A stretch of 64,000 bases of DNA from Desulfolinea sp964487745 (GTDB lineage: Bacteria > Chloroflexota > Anaerolineae > Anaerolineales > Villigracilaceae), in the NCBI GenBank assembly GCA_964487745.1, contig CAZASG010000006.1, positions 1-64,000 on the forward strand. Direction: 5' to 3'. Shown here piece after piece: positions 57,425-64,000 of the stretch. The translations under genes and the position numbers were made by a program. Position 1 is the stretch's first letter. Each line of letters begins with the position of its first letter. Under the pieces are notes generated by a model. It was not told the origin of the DNA and did no database searches. It saw only the letters and a list, made by a program, of their open reading frames with translations.

Positions 57425-58403
57425 GCGAGCCCGTCTCAATATCTTTTGCCCACTCACGCTCCTGGTTGTACCAATCGACGAGGGCTTGCATCCCCTCACG
57501 CAGGCCGACTTTCGGTTCCCAGCCAAGCATTTCGCGGGCTTTGCTCACATCTGCCTGGTTGCGGCGCATATCTGCGGGATGAGCGGGGTGGCGGACGATC
57601 TCCGCTGTCCCGCCGACCAACTCTTCGGTCAGCTTGATCAGGTCGTTGATGGTGATGACCTCGTGTCCACCGAGGTTGATGATCTCGTAGCCGACCGGCT
57701 TGAGGGCAAGGATGATCCCGCTCGCGATATCGTCGATATAGGTGAATCCGCGTGATTGTTCGCCGTCGCCGTTCAGGTGGAGGGGGCGCCCCTCGGTGAT
57801 CCACTGGACAAAGCGGAACATCGCGAGATCGGGGCGACCGGCAGGGCCATAAACTGTGAAGAAGCGGACGACGCTCACATCCACGTCGAAGAGATGGTGA
57901 TAGCTGTGGCAAAGGGCTTCTGCGCCTTTTTTACTGGCGGCATAAGCCTGAAGCGGATAATCACTGTTCGCCGTTTCGGGCGTGGGGTAGGGAGGGTTTG
58001 CCCCGTAAATACTGGATGTGGATGCCTGAATGATCTTGGGGATATTGTAATGACGGCAAAGCTCCAGCATGGTCAGCGCGCCGGTCGTATTCGATTTAAG
58101 CATCTTAAAGGGGACAGTCGTGCTCGCCCGTACCCCGGCACGGGCAGCCAGGTTGATAACGGCATCAATTTGGGGGCTTGATTCGGCTATCGCTTGCATC
58201 TCTTCCCAATTGGCAATATCCTTTTGATAAAAGGTAAAACCCTGCAATGCACGCAGAGATTTAAGCCGAAATTCCTTAATACTTATGTCATAAGCATCAT
58301 TCAGGTTATCAATCCCGATAACCTTATGCCCCTCTTCGATCAAAACTTGGCTGACGCGTGCGCCAATAAAACCTGCTGCGCCAGTAACCAGATAATTTGC
58401 CAT
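57420..58403 (-). CDS. NAD-dependent nucleotide-sugar epimerase (UDP-glucuronate 4-epimerase-like), 327 aa
   Basis: Extended SDR: YLVTGAAGFIGARVSQVL, Ser in QASTSSIYGAN and YxxxK as YAASKKGAEALCH. RFFTVYGPAGRPDLAMFRFVQ is characteristic of UDP-glucuronate 4-epimerases and related enzymes. It likely acts on the UDP-uronic acid made by the adjacent dehydrogenase, giving precursors for a surface polysaccharide. Confidence 0.86.
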   Translation of the reverse strand: MANYLVTGAAGFIGARVSQVLIEEGHKVIGIDNLNDAYDISIKEFRLKSLRALQGFTFYQKDIANWEEMQAIAESSPQIDAVINLAARAGVRASTTVPFKMLKSNTTGALTMLELCRHYNIPKIIQASTSSIYGANPPYPTPETANSDYPLQAYAASKKGAEALCHSYHHLFDVDVSVVRFFTVYGPAGRPDLAMFRFVQWITEGRPLHLNGDGEQSRGFTYIDDIASGIILALKPVGYEIINLGGHEVITINDLIKLTEELVGGTAEIVRHPAHPADMRRNQADVSKAREMLGWEPKVGLREGMQALVDWYNQEREWAKDIETGSL

Positions 58404-58423
58404 AATTCCTTACCTTCTGAGAA

Positions 58424-58450
58424 AGGAAGGGCGGAGTCATCCCGCCCCTA
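58424..58450. repeat. Imperfect GGGCGG / CCCGCCCCTAC palindrome
   Basis: AGGGCGGAGTCATCCCGCCCCTAC is a degenerate copy of the GTAGGGGCGGG family, between the epimerase and dehydrogenase genes. Confidence 0.6.
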
Positions 58451-58451
58451 C

Positions 58452-59771
58452 CTAGAGACCAAAAACTTTCTCGTTGCTCCGCCCAGTTTTACCGAGTGCA
58501 TTACGTGTATCAACGATCAACTTGGCTTTTTTAAGCAATGCCTCGTAATCATAAACTGTGTGGTCGGTGATGATGACAGCACAATCAGCTTTGGCAGCTG
58601 CCTCAACCATATCAGGAACGCTTTCCATTAACTCGCCTTCGTGGGTATGCAGCGAGGGGCAATAGGGATCGTGATAACTGACTTCCGCGCCCTTTTCGGC
58701 GAGCAGACCGATCACGTCCAGCGCGGGGGATTCGCGCAAATCGTCAATATCGGGTTTGTAGGCAGCGCCGACGACGAGTATCTTGCTCCCTTTGATCGAT
58801 TTGCTATGCTCGTTGAGCGCATCCTGCACTTTGGTAACCACGTAACGCGGCATCCCGGTATTGATCTCGGATGCCAACTCGATGAAACGCGCGTTGTAAT
58901 TAACGGCCTTCATCTTCCACGAAAGATAAAGCGGATCAATGGGAATGCAGTGCCCGCCGAGGCCGGGGCCGGGGGTGAATTTCATAAATCCAAAGGGCTT
59001 GGTCGCGGCAGCGTCGATCACTTCCCAAACGTCCACGCCGAGGCGGTCACACATGATCGCAAGCTCGTTCACCAAACCGATATTGATCATACGGAAGGTA
59101 TTCTCGAGCAATTTCGCCATCTCAGCAGCTTCGGTCGACGAAACCGACACAACGGTCTCGATAGCGCCGCTATACCAGGCTTCGGCAACTTCGACGCAAT
59201 CTGCTGTGATGCCGCCCAAAACCTTGGGTGTATTAATAGTTGTCCAGTCTTCACGTCCGGGATCAACGCGCTCAGGCGAAAAGCATAAGAAAATATCTTC
59301 GCCAACGGTCAAACCGCTTTTTTCAGTGATGATCGGTAAAACAAATTCGCGCGTGGTACCGGGATAGGTTGTCGACTCAAGCACAATCACCATGCCGGGG
59401 TGAACATATTTCGCCAGATCAGATGTTGCGTCGTTAATGAACGACATATCGGGATCGCCAGTCTTGCGCAGCGGGGTTGGCACGCAGATGCTGACCGCAT
59501 CCACTCCCTGCAGCACCGAAAAATCGACTGATGCCTTCAACTTGCCACTCTTGACAAGAGGTGCAACTTCTTCGGTCGGTACATCAGGGATGTAGCTGAC
59601 GCCATTATTGAGCGAGTCCACTTTGCGAGCATCGGGGTCGATTCCGATCACGTCGAAGCCAGCCTCGGCGAAGACGACTGCCAGCGGCAGTCCGACGTAT
59701 CCGAGTCCCAGAACAGCCATGCGAGCTTCTTTATTTTTGAGTTTGGTGAGTAAGGCTTCTTTTGTTGTCAT
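58452..59771 (-). CDS. Nucleotide-sugar 6-dehydrogenase (UDP-GlcNAc/UDP-glucose DH family, WbpA-like), 439 aa
   Basis: NAD-binding VLGLGYVGLPLAVVFAEAG, catalytic Cys in GLGGHCIPIDPLYLSWK, and CFSPERVDPG. Sequence features match UDP-N-acetylglucosamine or UDP-ManNAc 6-dehydrogenases more than plain UDP-glucose dehydrogenase. Oxidises C6 to a uronic acid, feeding the epimerase that follows. First gene of the polysaccharide group on the minus strand. Confidence 0.9.
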   Translation of the reverse strand: MTTKEALLTKLKNKEARMAVLGLGYVGLPLAVVFAEAGFDVIGIDPDARKVDSLNNGVSYIPDVPTEEVAPLVKSGKLKASVDFSVLQGVDAVSICVPTPLRKTGDPDMSFINDATSDLAKYVHPGMVIVLESTTYPGTTREFVLPIITEKSGLTVGEDIFLCFSPERVDPGREDWTTINTPKVLGGITADCVEVAEAWYSGAIETVVSVSSTEAAEMAKLLENTFRMINIGLVNELAIMCDRLGVDVWEVIDAAATKPFGFMKFTPGPGLGGHCIPIDPLYLSWKMKAVNYNARFIELASEINTGMPRYVVTKVQDALNEHSKSIKGSKILVVGAAYKPDIDDLRESPALDVIGLLAEKGAEVSYHDPYCPSLHTHEGELMESVPDMVEAAAKADCAVIITDHTVYDYEALLKKAKLIVDTRNALGKTGRSNEKVFGL

Positions 59772-59792
59772 TTTATTTTCCCATTTTTATCG

Positions 59793-59870
59793 GTCATTGC
59801 GAGGAAGGCTTTAGCCTGACGCGGCAATCTCTGATTAGAAGAGAGATTGCGTCGCTCCGCTCGCAATGAC
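59793..59870. repeat. Palindromic repeat copy C (78 bp)
   Basis: GTCATTGCGAG / CTCGCAATGAC termini and inner GCAATCTCT / AGAGATTGC. Intergenic, between tsaB and the dehydrogenase gene. Confidence 0.9.
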
Positions 59871-59880
59871 ATTTTTAGAA

Positions 59881-60549
59881 TTATGAAGGAATAGGTTCCC
59901 CAACATGCACATAGATCGGCGCGAGGGATGCCGCATCGTCCGTGTCATTGGCTTGATACCGTTTCCAGGCAAGTTCTGCCAGAAAGGCAGGACGCCGCGT
60001 ACACTGCGTGGGAGAGCCTAGCAGCACCTGATCGTTTTCCGCCAACTGGGCGCGTTCTTCAGCGCTCATTTCTCCACAGACCATCGTCGGGCTGTGGATT
60101 GTTGCGAGTAACTCGTCCACGCGCATGACGGTTGGGTCTCCATCGGGCTGCCAAACTTTCCCATCGGGAGCGTGATAGCGGACAACTGCCAAACGTCCGC
60201 GCCCGGCTTGTAAAACGGCAGCAAGCCCAATATCAAGAGCGGGCTGCGCGGCGGTCAACATATCCAATGTGCGGATGCCGATCACGGGCAGCGAACGGGC
60301 TAGCGCGATCCCCTTGACCAGCGCCAGTCCTACACGCAGGGAGGTGAAGGAACCGGGTCCCAGTGCAACGCCCAACACAGAGATATCATCCATCTGCGTA
60401 TTGGTGCGTTTTAGCAATTCGTCTATGGCGGGAGCAAGGGTGGTGGTATGGCGTAATTTACCGTGCCAAAGGCTTTCCCCAATGACCTGATTCCCGTCGT
60501 AAAGTGCCAGCCCAACCTGTGTGGTGGAGGTATCAACAGCGAGGAGCAT
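59881..60549 (-). CDS. tsaB: tRNA N6-threonylcarbamoyladenosine biosynthesis protein TsaB, 222 aa
   Basis: Actin-like ATPase-fold partner of TsaD. N-terminal LLAVDTSTTQVGLALYDG, then VALGPGSFTSLRVGLALVKGIA. Start ATG overlaps the tsaE stop (TAATG), so the pair is co-translated. Normal length. Confidence 0.93.
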   Translation of the reverse strand: MLLAVDTSTTQVGLALYDGNQVIGESLWHGKLRHTTTLAPAIDELLKRTNTQMDDISVLGVALGPGSFTSLRVGLALVKGIALARSLPVIGIRTLDMLTAAQPALDIGLAAVLQAGRGRLAVVRYHAPDGKVWQPDGDPTVMRVDELLATIHSPTMVCGEMSAEERAQLAENDQVLLGSPTQCTRRPAFLAELAWKRYQANDTDDAASLAPIYVHVGEPIPS

Positions 60550-61046
60550 TAGTCGCCTCCAAAAGCGGATTGTCGTAATTCTTCGATGAAGTTTTGATAG
60601 CGTTCGCCCTGCGCCTTGAATTGGATGCGGCGTTGCTCTTCACCGATATATTCCAGAAAAAGCCAGAGTCGCTCTTTAGGCAGGACGCTCTCGATGCGTT
60701 CGGGCCATTCGATCACAAGCGGACCGGAATAGAGCATATCGTCGAGATCGAGCATGGCGGCTTCGGGCGCGGATTCGAGCCGATAGGTATCAAGGTGAAA
60801 AAGCTGGCTTTCATCGGGTCGACGATACATATTAACGATGATAAAAGTGGGGCTGGAAACTGCGTCCAGCGAACCCCAGCCTTGTGCCAGGCCCTGCACA
60901 AAAGTGGTTTTGCCTGCACCCAGATCACCTTGCAAACAGACCACATCACCGGGTTCAAGCAATGCACCCAGGCGCATGCCCATCCGACGGGTCTGATCGG
61001 GGCTGCGACTGATAAAGTCGAGGGTGTTTTCATCCAATATCGGCAT
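60549..61046 (-). CDS. tsaE: tRNA threonylcarbamoyladenosine biosynthesis protein TsaE, 165 aa
   Basis: P-loop ATPase: GDLGAGKTTFVQGLAQGWG, SSPTFIIVNMY, and IEWPERIESVLP, all typical. Works with TsaB and TsaD on the t6A modification of tRNA. The ATG is 6 nt after a perfect TATAAT, in the leaderless arrangement. Confidence 0.93.
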   Translation of the reverse strand: MPILDENTLDFISRSPDQTRRMGMRLGALLEPGDVVCLQGDLGAGKTTFVQGLAQGWGSLDAVSSPTFIIVNMYRRPDESQLFHLDTYRLESAPEAAMLDLDDMLYSGPLVIEWPERIESVLPKERLWLFLEYIGEEQRRIQFKAQGERYQNFIEELRQSAFGGD

Positions 61047-61052
61047 GTGGCG

Positions 61053-61058
61053 ATTATA
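61053..61058 (-). promoter_or_regulatory. -10 element of a leaderless promoter
   Basis: TATAAT on the minus strand, exactly 6 nt before the tsaE ATG (A at 61046). Confidence 0.7.
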
Positions 61059-61156
61059 CGTCAGGGGGGAAGGGAGGGCAAGTGGGGCTCGGGCAGGAAG
61101 GTTAAAGAAAGAGGAAGGTGGAAAGCTTCCTCCCTCTACAATCGATTTGAGTGAAA

Positions 61157-61459
61157 TTACCTGTCGATCTTAATATTCTCTTCAATAATTTTTGTAATTT
61201 CCCCTTTCTTCATTTCAATTTCCCTTCTTGAGTATTCAAGCTTTGTAGAAGGATGTTTACTTAGTTTATCGTACAACCAATCAGAAACAAGATTTATCAT
61301 AATATTCGTGGAAAGACCAACGATAATTTGAATCAATATCTCACTATCAACACCACGTTTTTCTTCAAAGGGTTGAATAGAAATTTCTACTCCATCTGGC
61401 ACATCCTGTTTTATAAAATGGGTCAATGGCACAGAATTAGTAATTACTTTTAGTTCCAT
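61157..61459 (-). CDS. Small AT-rich hypothetical protein, 100 aa
   Basis: No confident family. The order of strands and one central hydrophobic helix (about 43-65, ILIQIIVGLSTNIMINLVSDWL) followed by charged helices vaguely resembles small effector-associated components of bacterial conflict systems (EACC1-like), but this is a weak impression. AT-rich and unrelated to the neighbouring tsaE gene. A real gene is plausible, as the frame keeps consistent codon structure. Confidence 0.42.
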   Translation of the reverse strand: MELKVITNSVPLTHFIKQDVPDGVEISIQPFEEKRGVDSEILIQIIVGLSTNIMINLVSDWLYDKLSKHPSTKLEYSRREIEMKKGEITKIIEENIKIDR

Positions 61460-61713
61460 AAACTTATGCTCCCAAATCCTCTATGTAAGAAAAACTTCTT
61501 CGCCCAAATATGCCACCACGTATGGCTCATCCCACAGTTCAGTACTACGTAAGTATTATATTGTAAGCAAACAAGGAGAGCAAATAGGATGGGCTAAGGT
61601 TTAACAAAATGCTTACGAAGAAAAGTCTGTTAGAAAGGGAGCTTCGGTTATAATTCTTTAACCTTGCTCTGCAAGGGTTTTTAATATAACCAAACCAACA
61701 GAAAGGCTTCATC
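61460..61713. other. Intergenic stretch, AT-rich, promoter for mscS
   Basis: No gene seen. TATAAT near 61650 is the likely -10 for the MscS gene; a small hairpin lies before the start. The AT-rich part next to 61460 matches the AT-rich hypothetical gene. Confidence 0.4.
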
Positions 61714-62511
61714 ATGAATTTATCATTCCTTGAAAATGTCGACCCCATCGTAACCAATATTGCTATTGCACTGGCGCTCTTTATCGGCAGTATTATCCTG
61801 GCGCGTTTCCTGCGCCGCCTGCTCGACAGGGTTCTCACAACGCGCGGCGTAGATCACGAGATCAGTATTCTGCTCGGTCAACTGCTCTATTGGAGCATCC
61901 TGATCTTCGGTATCATCACTGCTCTGCAACGCTTCTTCGATGTCTCGGCTTTTCTCGCGGGTCTCGGCATCCTCGGTTTCACGATCGGTTTTGCACTCCA
62001 GGAGATCATGCAAAACTTCGTTGCCGGTATGATCCTGCTCGTGCAGCAACCCTTCGATATCGGCAACCTTGTCTCCATTTCCAGCTATACGGGGACGGTC
62101 TCTGCGATCAATATGCGCACCACAGAAGTAAAAACTTTGGATGGACGTCTCATCATCATTCCCAATGCACAGGTGCTCTCCAACCCCATTGAGAATTACA
62201 GCCGCGCGGACCTGTTGCGTGTGGACTTGCCGATCGGCGTCGGCTACGAAACCGACCTCGACATGGCAAAGGCTACCATTTTAGAAGCTCTGCCCGGTAT
62301 CAAAGGCTATCTTCCCGATCCCGTTCCGAGCATCATCTACCACTCCTTCGGCGAATCTTCCATTGATATGGACATCCGCTTCTGGATCAATACTGAAGAG
62401 AACAATCTCTTCGACGCGCGCGACGAAGCCGTGATCGTCACCAAACGAGCACTGGATGCCAAGGGTGTCAACATCCCCTTCCCGATCCGTACCGTGCAGA
62501 TGGAAAAGTAA
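61714..62511 (+). CDS. Small-conductance mechanosensitive channel (MscS family), 265 aa
   Basis: Three N-terminal helices; the third contains FLAGLGILGFTIGFALQE, the pore-lining glycine/alanine pattern of MscS. IMQNFVAGMILLVQQPFDIGNLVSI and VKTLDGRLIIIPNAQVLSN belong to the beta domain. It protects against osmotic downshock by opening under membrane tension. Length close to E. coli MscS (286 aa). Confidence 0.93.
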   Translation: MNLSFLENVDPIVTNIAIALALFIGSIILARFLRRLLDRVLTTRGVDHEISILLGQLLYWSILIFGIITALQRFFDVSAFLAGLGILGFTIGFALQEIMQNFVAGMILLVQQPFDIGNLVSISSYTGTVSAINMRTTEVKTLDGRLIIIPNAQVLSNPIENYSRADLLRVDLPIGVGYETDLDMAKATILEALPGIKGYLPDPVPSIIYHSFGESSIDMDIRFWINTEENNLFDARDEAVIVTKRALDAKGVNIPFPIRTVQMEK

Positions 62512-62526
62512 GTTTAGAAAAGACAA

Positions 62527-62620
62527 GACTTGCACTGCTCTTCAAAAGTGCGTTGCAAGTCTCTTTTCACCACAATATGATGTGCAACGCATCCTATCGG
62601 ATGCAATGCACATCTTTTTA
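62527..62620. terminator. Tandem terminator hairpins between mscS and the glycosyltransferase gene
   Basis: First GACTTGCA / TGCAAGTC with a T-rich tail, second GATGTGCA / TGCACATC (with inner CGCATCC / GGATGCA) followed by TTTTT. They separate converging genes. Confidence 0.78.
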
Positions 62621-62630
62621 TCTCCCCAAA

Positions 62631-63788
62631 CTACTCTATAGCTAGCAGATCCTTCTCTTCCTCGACCAAGCCCACTTGTGCGCCCAATATCTGTGCAATG
62701 GTACGCGAGGCTTCAGGGCGGGCAGCCTGACGACAATTCTCGATCACCTGCTCACGTGTGGGTGGATGCGTCATCCAGCGTGAAAGGGTACGAACCACAT
62801 CTTCGGAATTCGGTGCCCAAACACCGGTATCCGTCTCTTTCACGAAATCGACGTTACCGTCTTCCTGCCCGGGCAAACGCGAGAAGAGGATCAGGGGCAA
62901 GTGCGCCGCAAGTGACTCGGCAACGGTGCCCGGTCCCGCTTTGGTGATGAGCACATCGGCAGCACGCATAAAGTCCGGCATCTCTTTGGTAAAACCATAA
63001 ATATAGGTCGGGATGCCCCAATCTTTGGATTCGAGTTCTGCCTTTAGCTTCTCATTCCTCCCCGCGACAACAACCAATCCAACGTATAACCCGGATTCTG
63101 CAATGGCTTGAACATTCTCCTTGATCGGGCCCATCCCATCGCCACCGCCGACCAGCAAAGCGATGAATTCATCCTGTCCCCAGCCCAGGCGTTCGCGGAT
63201 CTCGGCTTTTGTCCCTGAGGGGACGGCACAACGTTCGGGCAGCGGTTGCCCGACAACGCGGAGTTGTTCTGCGGACATCCCGTATTTCAGGGCACGCTCT
63301 TTGGCTTGTCGCGTGGGAACAAGTGTCAGGTCTGAGCGCGCATCGTACCAAAGGGCGTGGGTAGAGACCATGTCGGTCACCACCGTCACAAAAGGCGGAC
63401 GTTCATCTCCCAACGCTTTTAAGATCGGAGTGGTTGCCAGAGCGTGGACAGCTACGATCAGATCGGCAGGGTGTCGCTTGACAAGTTCCTTGGTCGCCTT
63501 TCCGATATAGGGCCACATGCTGGCGGTGATGGCGCGGGCACGCAAGCGGCTATCGCTCATCTTAAAGCTCAAGCCCCAAAGATAGGGCGCTTTGACCATT
63601 TCGGGGTACCAGTCGGGCATTTTATTGAAGGGGAGCGGCGCATAGCCTTTGAAAAAATCAACCATTTCTGTGGTGACGGCATCCCCGAATTCGAGTTCAA
63701 GGGCTTCGATGATCGACTCTGTCGAGCTGCGGTGTCCGCCGCCCGTATCTGAAAAAAGGAAGAGAATATGCGGTTTTCTATTTGTCAT
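62631..63788 (-). CDS. Diacylglycerol glycosyltransferase, MGDG-synthase-like (GT28), 385 aa
   Basis: GT-B fold with N-terminal LFSDTGGGHRSSTESIIEAL, a signature of monogalactosyldiacylglycerol synthases and processive diacylglycerol glucosyltransferases. Late block DVLITKAGPGTVAESLAAHLPLIL is the nucleotide-sugar binding motif. It would make membrane glycolipid. Start at 63788 follows AAAGGAGG, 9 nt away; an upstream frame extension lacks this. Overlaps the end of the DUF951 gene. Confidence 0.9.
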   Translation of the reverse strand: MTNRKPHILFLFSDTGGGHRSSTESIIEALELEFGDAVTTEMVDFFKGYAPLPFNKMPDWYPEMVKAPYLWGLSFKMSDSRLRARAITASMWPYIGKATKELVKRHPADLIVAVHALATTPILKALGDERPPFVTVVTDMVSTHALWYDARSDLTLVPTRQAKERALKYGMSAEQLRVVGQPLPERCAVPSGTKAEIRERLGWGQDEFIALLVGGGDGMGPIKENVQAIAESGLYVGLVVVAGRNEKLKAELESKDWGIPTYIYGFTKEMPDFMRAADVLITKAGPGTVAESLAAHLPLILFSRLPGQEDGNVDFVKETDTGVWAPNSEDVVRTLSRWMTHPPTREQVIENCRQAARPEASRTIAQILGAQVGLVEEEKDLLAIE

Positions 63789-63981
63789 CTGAATCCTCCT
63801 TTGACAGAATGACCTTAAGACGGCGTGAAAGCTCACGGCGCGTGAGCATAACTCGCCGTCCGCAGCCGCGGCATTCGAGACCGATGTCTGCGCCGAGGCG
63901 GGTTATTGTCCACTCATAGGAACCGCAGGGATGCGGTTTTCGCAAGCGGACAATTTGATTAATATCCAGTTCAGGTAGCAT
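63778..63981 (-). CDS. DUF951 protein, 67 aa
   Basis: KPHPCGSYEWTITRLGADIGLECRGCGRRVMLTRRELSRRL matches the conserved DUF951 pattern with Cys at KPHPCGS and in a CRGCGRR pair, possibly a small metal-binding site. Function unknown, but the family is widespread in Firmicutes and Chloroflexota. The start at 63981 rather than 63996 is chosen because TATAAT lies exactly 6 nt upstream. Overlaps the glycosyltransferase start. Confidence 0.88.
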   Translation of the reverse strand: MLPELDINQIVRLRKPHPCGSYEWTITRLGADIGLECRGCGRRVMLTRRELSRRLKVILSKEDSDDK

Positions 63982-63987
63982 GAGGCG

Positions 63988-63993
63988 ATTATA
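63988..63993 (-). promoter_or_regulatory. -10 element of a leaderless promoter
   Basis: TATAAT on the minus strand, exactly 6 nt before the DUF951 ATG (A at 63981). Confidence 0.65.
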
Positions 63994-64000
63994 CACCGAT

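Noticed and set aside
1..64000. CRISPR arrays, tRNA, rRNA, transposase genes
   Set aside because: I looked for regularly spaced repeats, TΨC-type GTTCRANNC clover-leaf ends and IS-type genes in the gaps and found none.

Overview
The window reads as one contiguous piece of a mid-GC bacterial chromosome. The gene content points to the phylum Chloroflexota, probably class Anaerolineae: an FMN-riboswitch-controlled RibX/RibY-type riboflavin importer, a CASTOR/POLLUX-like ion-channel protein, mevalonate kinase, a DUF951 protein, many lipoproteins with a lipobox, an Flp pilin, and dispersed palindromic intergenic repeats. The placement is inference from gene content. I saw no rRNA, tRNA, CRISPR array or transposase.

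Layout. 1-7 kb: VOC protein, small membrane protein plus MFS exporter, saccharopine-dehydrogenase-like reductase, two-subunit CoA-transferase, CASTOR/POLLUX-like channel. 7-12 kb (minus): TrmA/RlmD-family RNA methyltransferase lacking its expected catalytic Cys, P-loop kinase, a 58-aa membrane protein, sortase, peptide-type ABC binding lipoprotein. 12-15 kb: pdxS-pdxT and a GNAT-like gene. 15-23 kb: alpha-glucan locus (ROK repressor, binding protein, two permeases, intracellular GH13, secreted GH13) with no ATPase gene, then an Flp pilin on the minus strand. 23-29 kb: nth, asparaginase, degenerate metallo-beta-lactamase-fold protein, GAF/PAS histidine kinase, HAD phosphatase, Gly-rich secreted protein. 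29-37 kb: T-box riboswitch plus valS, ferredoxin, small membrane proteins, SDR protein, M28 peptidase. 37-40 kb: FMN riboswitch and riboflavin ABC importer. 40-45 kb: CPBP protease, MFS protein, an AT-rich GNAT-PIN-ASCH/EVE fusion gene with an ASCH partner, TlyA. 45-49 kb: ArsR-controlled permease, a UbiA-type prenyltransferase and mevalonate kinase. 49-59 kb (minus): esterase, glycosidase-like protein and a surface-polysaccharide gene group that is interrupted by an AT-rich cassette. 60-64 kb: tsaB-tsaE, MscS, diacylglycerol glycosyltransferase, DUF951.

The most interesting segment is 53.6-55.8 kb: a radical SAM/SPASM maturase, a membrane protein of unknown function and a 67-aa peptide whose C-terminus is a run of aromatic-X-X triplets. 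I read it as a ribosomal peptide (cyclophane/triceptide-like RiPP) cassette inserted into a polysaccharide operon. Second is the GNAT-PIN-ASCH/EVE fusion with its ASCH partner at 42.1-44.6 kb, which looks like a toxin-antitoxin or RNA-targeting module.

Two genome-wide habits also show. Seven genes have a -10 hexamer exactly 6 nt before the ATG, implying leaderless mRNAs. Palindromic repeats have inserted in frame inside coding sequences, twice in mevalonate kinase and once in tlyA.
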